Below are positions 63,361 through 64,000 of a stretch of 64,000 nt of DNA, in pieces (position 1 is the stretch's first letter; every line of letters starts with the position of its first letter). This DNA comes from Saprospiraceae bacterium (lineage in GTDB: Bacteria > Bacteroidota > Bacteroidia > Chitinophagales > Saprospiraceae), in the NCBI GenBank assembly GCA_026993525.1, contig JALWSS010000219.1, forward strand, positions 44,385 through 108,384. The letters run 5' to 3'. The notes beneath the pieces were generated by a model, which did not search any database, had not been told where the DNA came from, and worked only from the letters and a program-made list of their open reading frames with translations. A program made the translations under genes and the position numbers.

Positions 63361-64000
63361 ATGAAAGAATTTACTTTTTCTATTTTGTTGTTATTTACCT
63401 CATTTTGGATTTTTGGCCAGAATGAATCTGAACCGAATAATACGTTTAGTCAGGCAGACAATATTGATTTTGGAAATACTATTCAGGGTTTTATTGGAGA
63501 ATCTTATGATTATGATTATTACAAATTCAATGTAACCGAGCCAGGAATAATAAAGATTGAAATTACGAATGTCCCTTCAGATATAAACCTTATATCACGT
63601 CTTTATTCTCCTGACTTATCATTGGCGCTAAGCTATACGAATATTAACAATGGTCAGTTATACACAATGGAGTGGAGTACTTGTGATCTCGGATTTCATT
63701 ATCTGTATTTAAGGGATGGTGACAATGATTATAATGATTTAGAAGAGTATGCGTTCACAATTACCTTCTATCCTTTCTCTCAGGTTGATGCGACCGAGTG
63801 CAACAACTCATTTAGTGAGGCACATAGTCTGTCCTCTAATGAGACAGTTGATGGGCTCATTGCCCCGTGGTATGGGTATGATTTTCCGAACACATTTATT
63901 GATGAAGATTATTACAGCTATAATGTCACCGAGCCAGGTATCATGAAGTTGCGGGTAACGTCAGTCCCAGCAGACATTGCGTTGGCGGCAAGGGTGTATT
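63361..64000 (+). CDS. Secreted repeat protein with PPC-like domains (C-terminus off the right edge)
   Basis: 213 codons are visible from the ATG to the window end. Signal peptide MKEFTFSILLLFTSFWIFG-Q. Two copies of a domain of roughly 100 residues: NESEPNNTFSQADNIDFGNTIQGFI ... DYDYYKFNVTEPGIIKIEITNVPSDINL, and ECNNSFSEAHSLSSNETVDGLI ... DEDYYSYNVTEPGIMKLRVTSVPADIAL. The pattern (EPNN...A, then D-YY-F/Y-V) is that of bacterial pre-peptidase C-terminal (PPC) domains, which are found on exported proteins. The part beyond the window may hold a catalytic domain or sorting signal; neither can be seen. Confidence 0.8.
   Translation, partial: MKEFTFSILLLFTSFWIFGQNESEPNNTFSQADNIDFGNTIQGFIGESYDYDYYKFNVTEPGIIKIEITNVPSDINLISRLYSPDLSLALSYTNINNGQLYTMEWSTCDLGFHYLYLRDGDNDYNDLEEYAFTITFYPFSQVDATECNNSFSEAHSLSSNETVDGLIAPWYGYDFPNTFIDEDYYSYNVTEPGIMKLRVTSVPADIALAARVY

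Overview
The window looks like the chromosome of a gliding or T9SS-bearing Bacteroidota, most likely of the Saprospiria/Chitinophagia side of the phylum. The evidence is a complete porP-porK(gldK)-porL-porM-porN cluster in the order known from Porphyromonas, a 2,358-residue adhesin ending in a type B T9SS sorting (gliding-motility-associated C-terminal) domain, many Bacteroidota-type outer-membrane and lipoproteins, TAnnTTTG-type -7 boxes, and no obvious Shine-Dalgarno sequences. No rRNA, prophage, CRISPR array or classical transposase gene is visible. Genus-level placement cannot be made from the sequence by eye.

Layout. 1-4.6 kb: a truncated beta-helix lipoprotein, tatC, priA and a small outer-membrane barrel, followed by a repeat-dense island (4.7-5.15 kb) with heptamer arrays. 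5.1-10.5 kb: a large TonB-receptor-like barrel and a Spy-like periplasmic protein on the minus strand, divergent from a LytS/LytTR two-component pair. 10.6-16.4 kb: a pentapeptide-repeat protein, a PepSY-like lipoprotein, a UPF0175/DUF3368 toxin-antitoxin remnant whose toxin is broken by a miniature element and two stop codons, pnuC and a DUF5916 protein. 16.6-26 kb: a probable trans-3-hydroxy-L-proline degradation pair, a Tat-exported metallo-beta-lactamase-fold protein with an amidohydrolase, and the fused isobutyryl-CoA mutase icmF. 26-34 kb: a DUF255 thioredoxin-like protein and the T9SS core. 34-41.3 kb: an aldehyde dehydrogenase, a mevalonate-pathway operon (type 2 IPP isomerase, HMG-CoA reductase, GYDIA GHMP kinase), an Nfu Fe-S scaffold, a retropepsin-like protease and tRNA-Gln.

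41.4-64 kb is accessory in character, and its right half is visibly more AT-rich. It starts with an AAA/DUF4143 ATPase bracketed by two nearly identical 75-bp repeats. The giant T9SS adhesin follows. Next comes a TPR-CHAT protease-like gene bracketed by two same-orientation copies of a miniature element with TA flanks. This gene converges on an ECF sigma factor and its membrane-spanning TPR-containing partner. The rest is a run of secreted proteins, among them an FN3-like protein, a four-repeat protein, small barrels, a VWA lipoprotein and an unfinished PPC-like repeat protein.

The genes connect in several ways. TatC can serve the Tat-signal hydrolase. The Por/Gld machine is the expected exporter of the adhesin. 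The racemase-family dehydratase and the OCD-family reductase form a two-step route to proline. The sigma, membrane partner and CHAT genes look like a candidate proteolysis-controlled transcription circuit, which I consider the best candidate for an undescribed system here. The miniature element (three copies, one of them with a precisely reconstructable insertion) is the second best.
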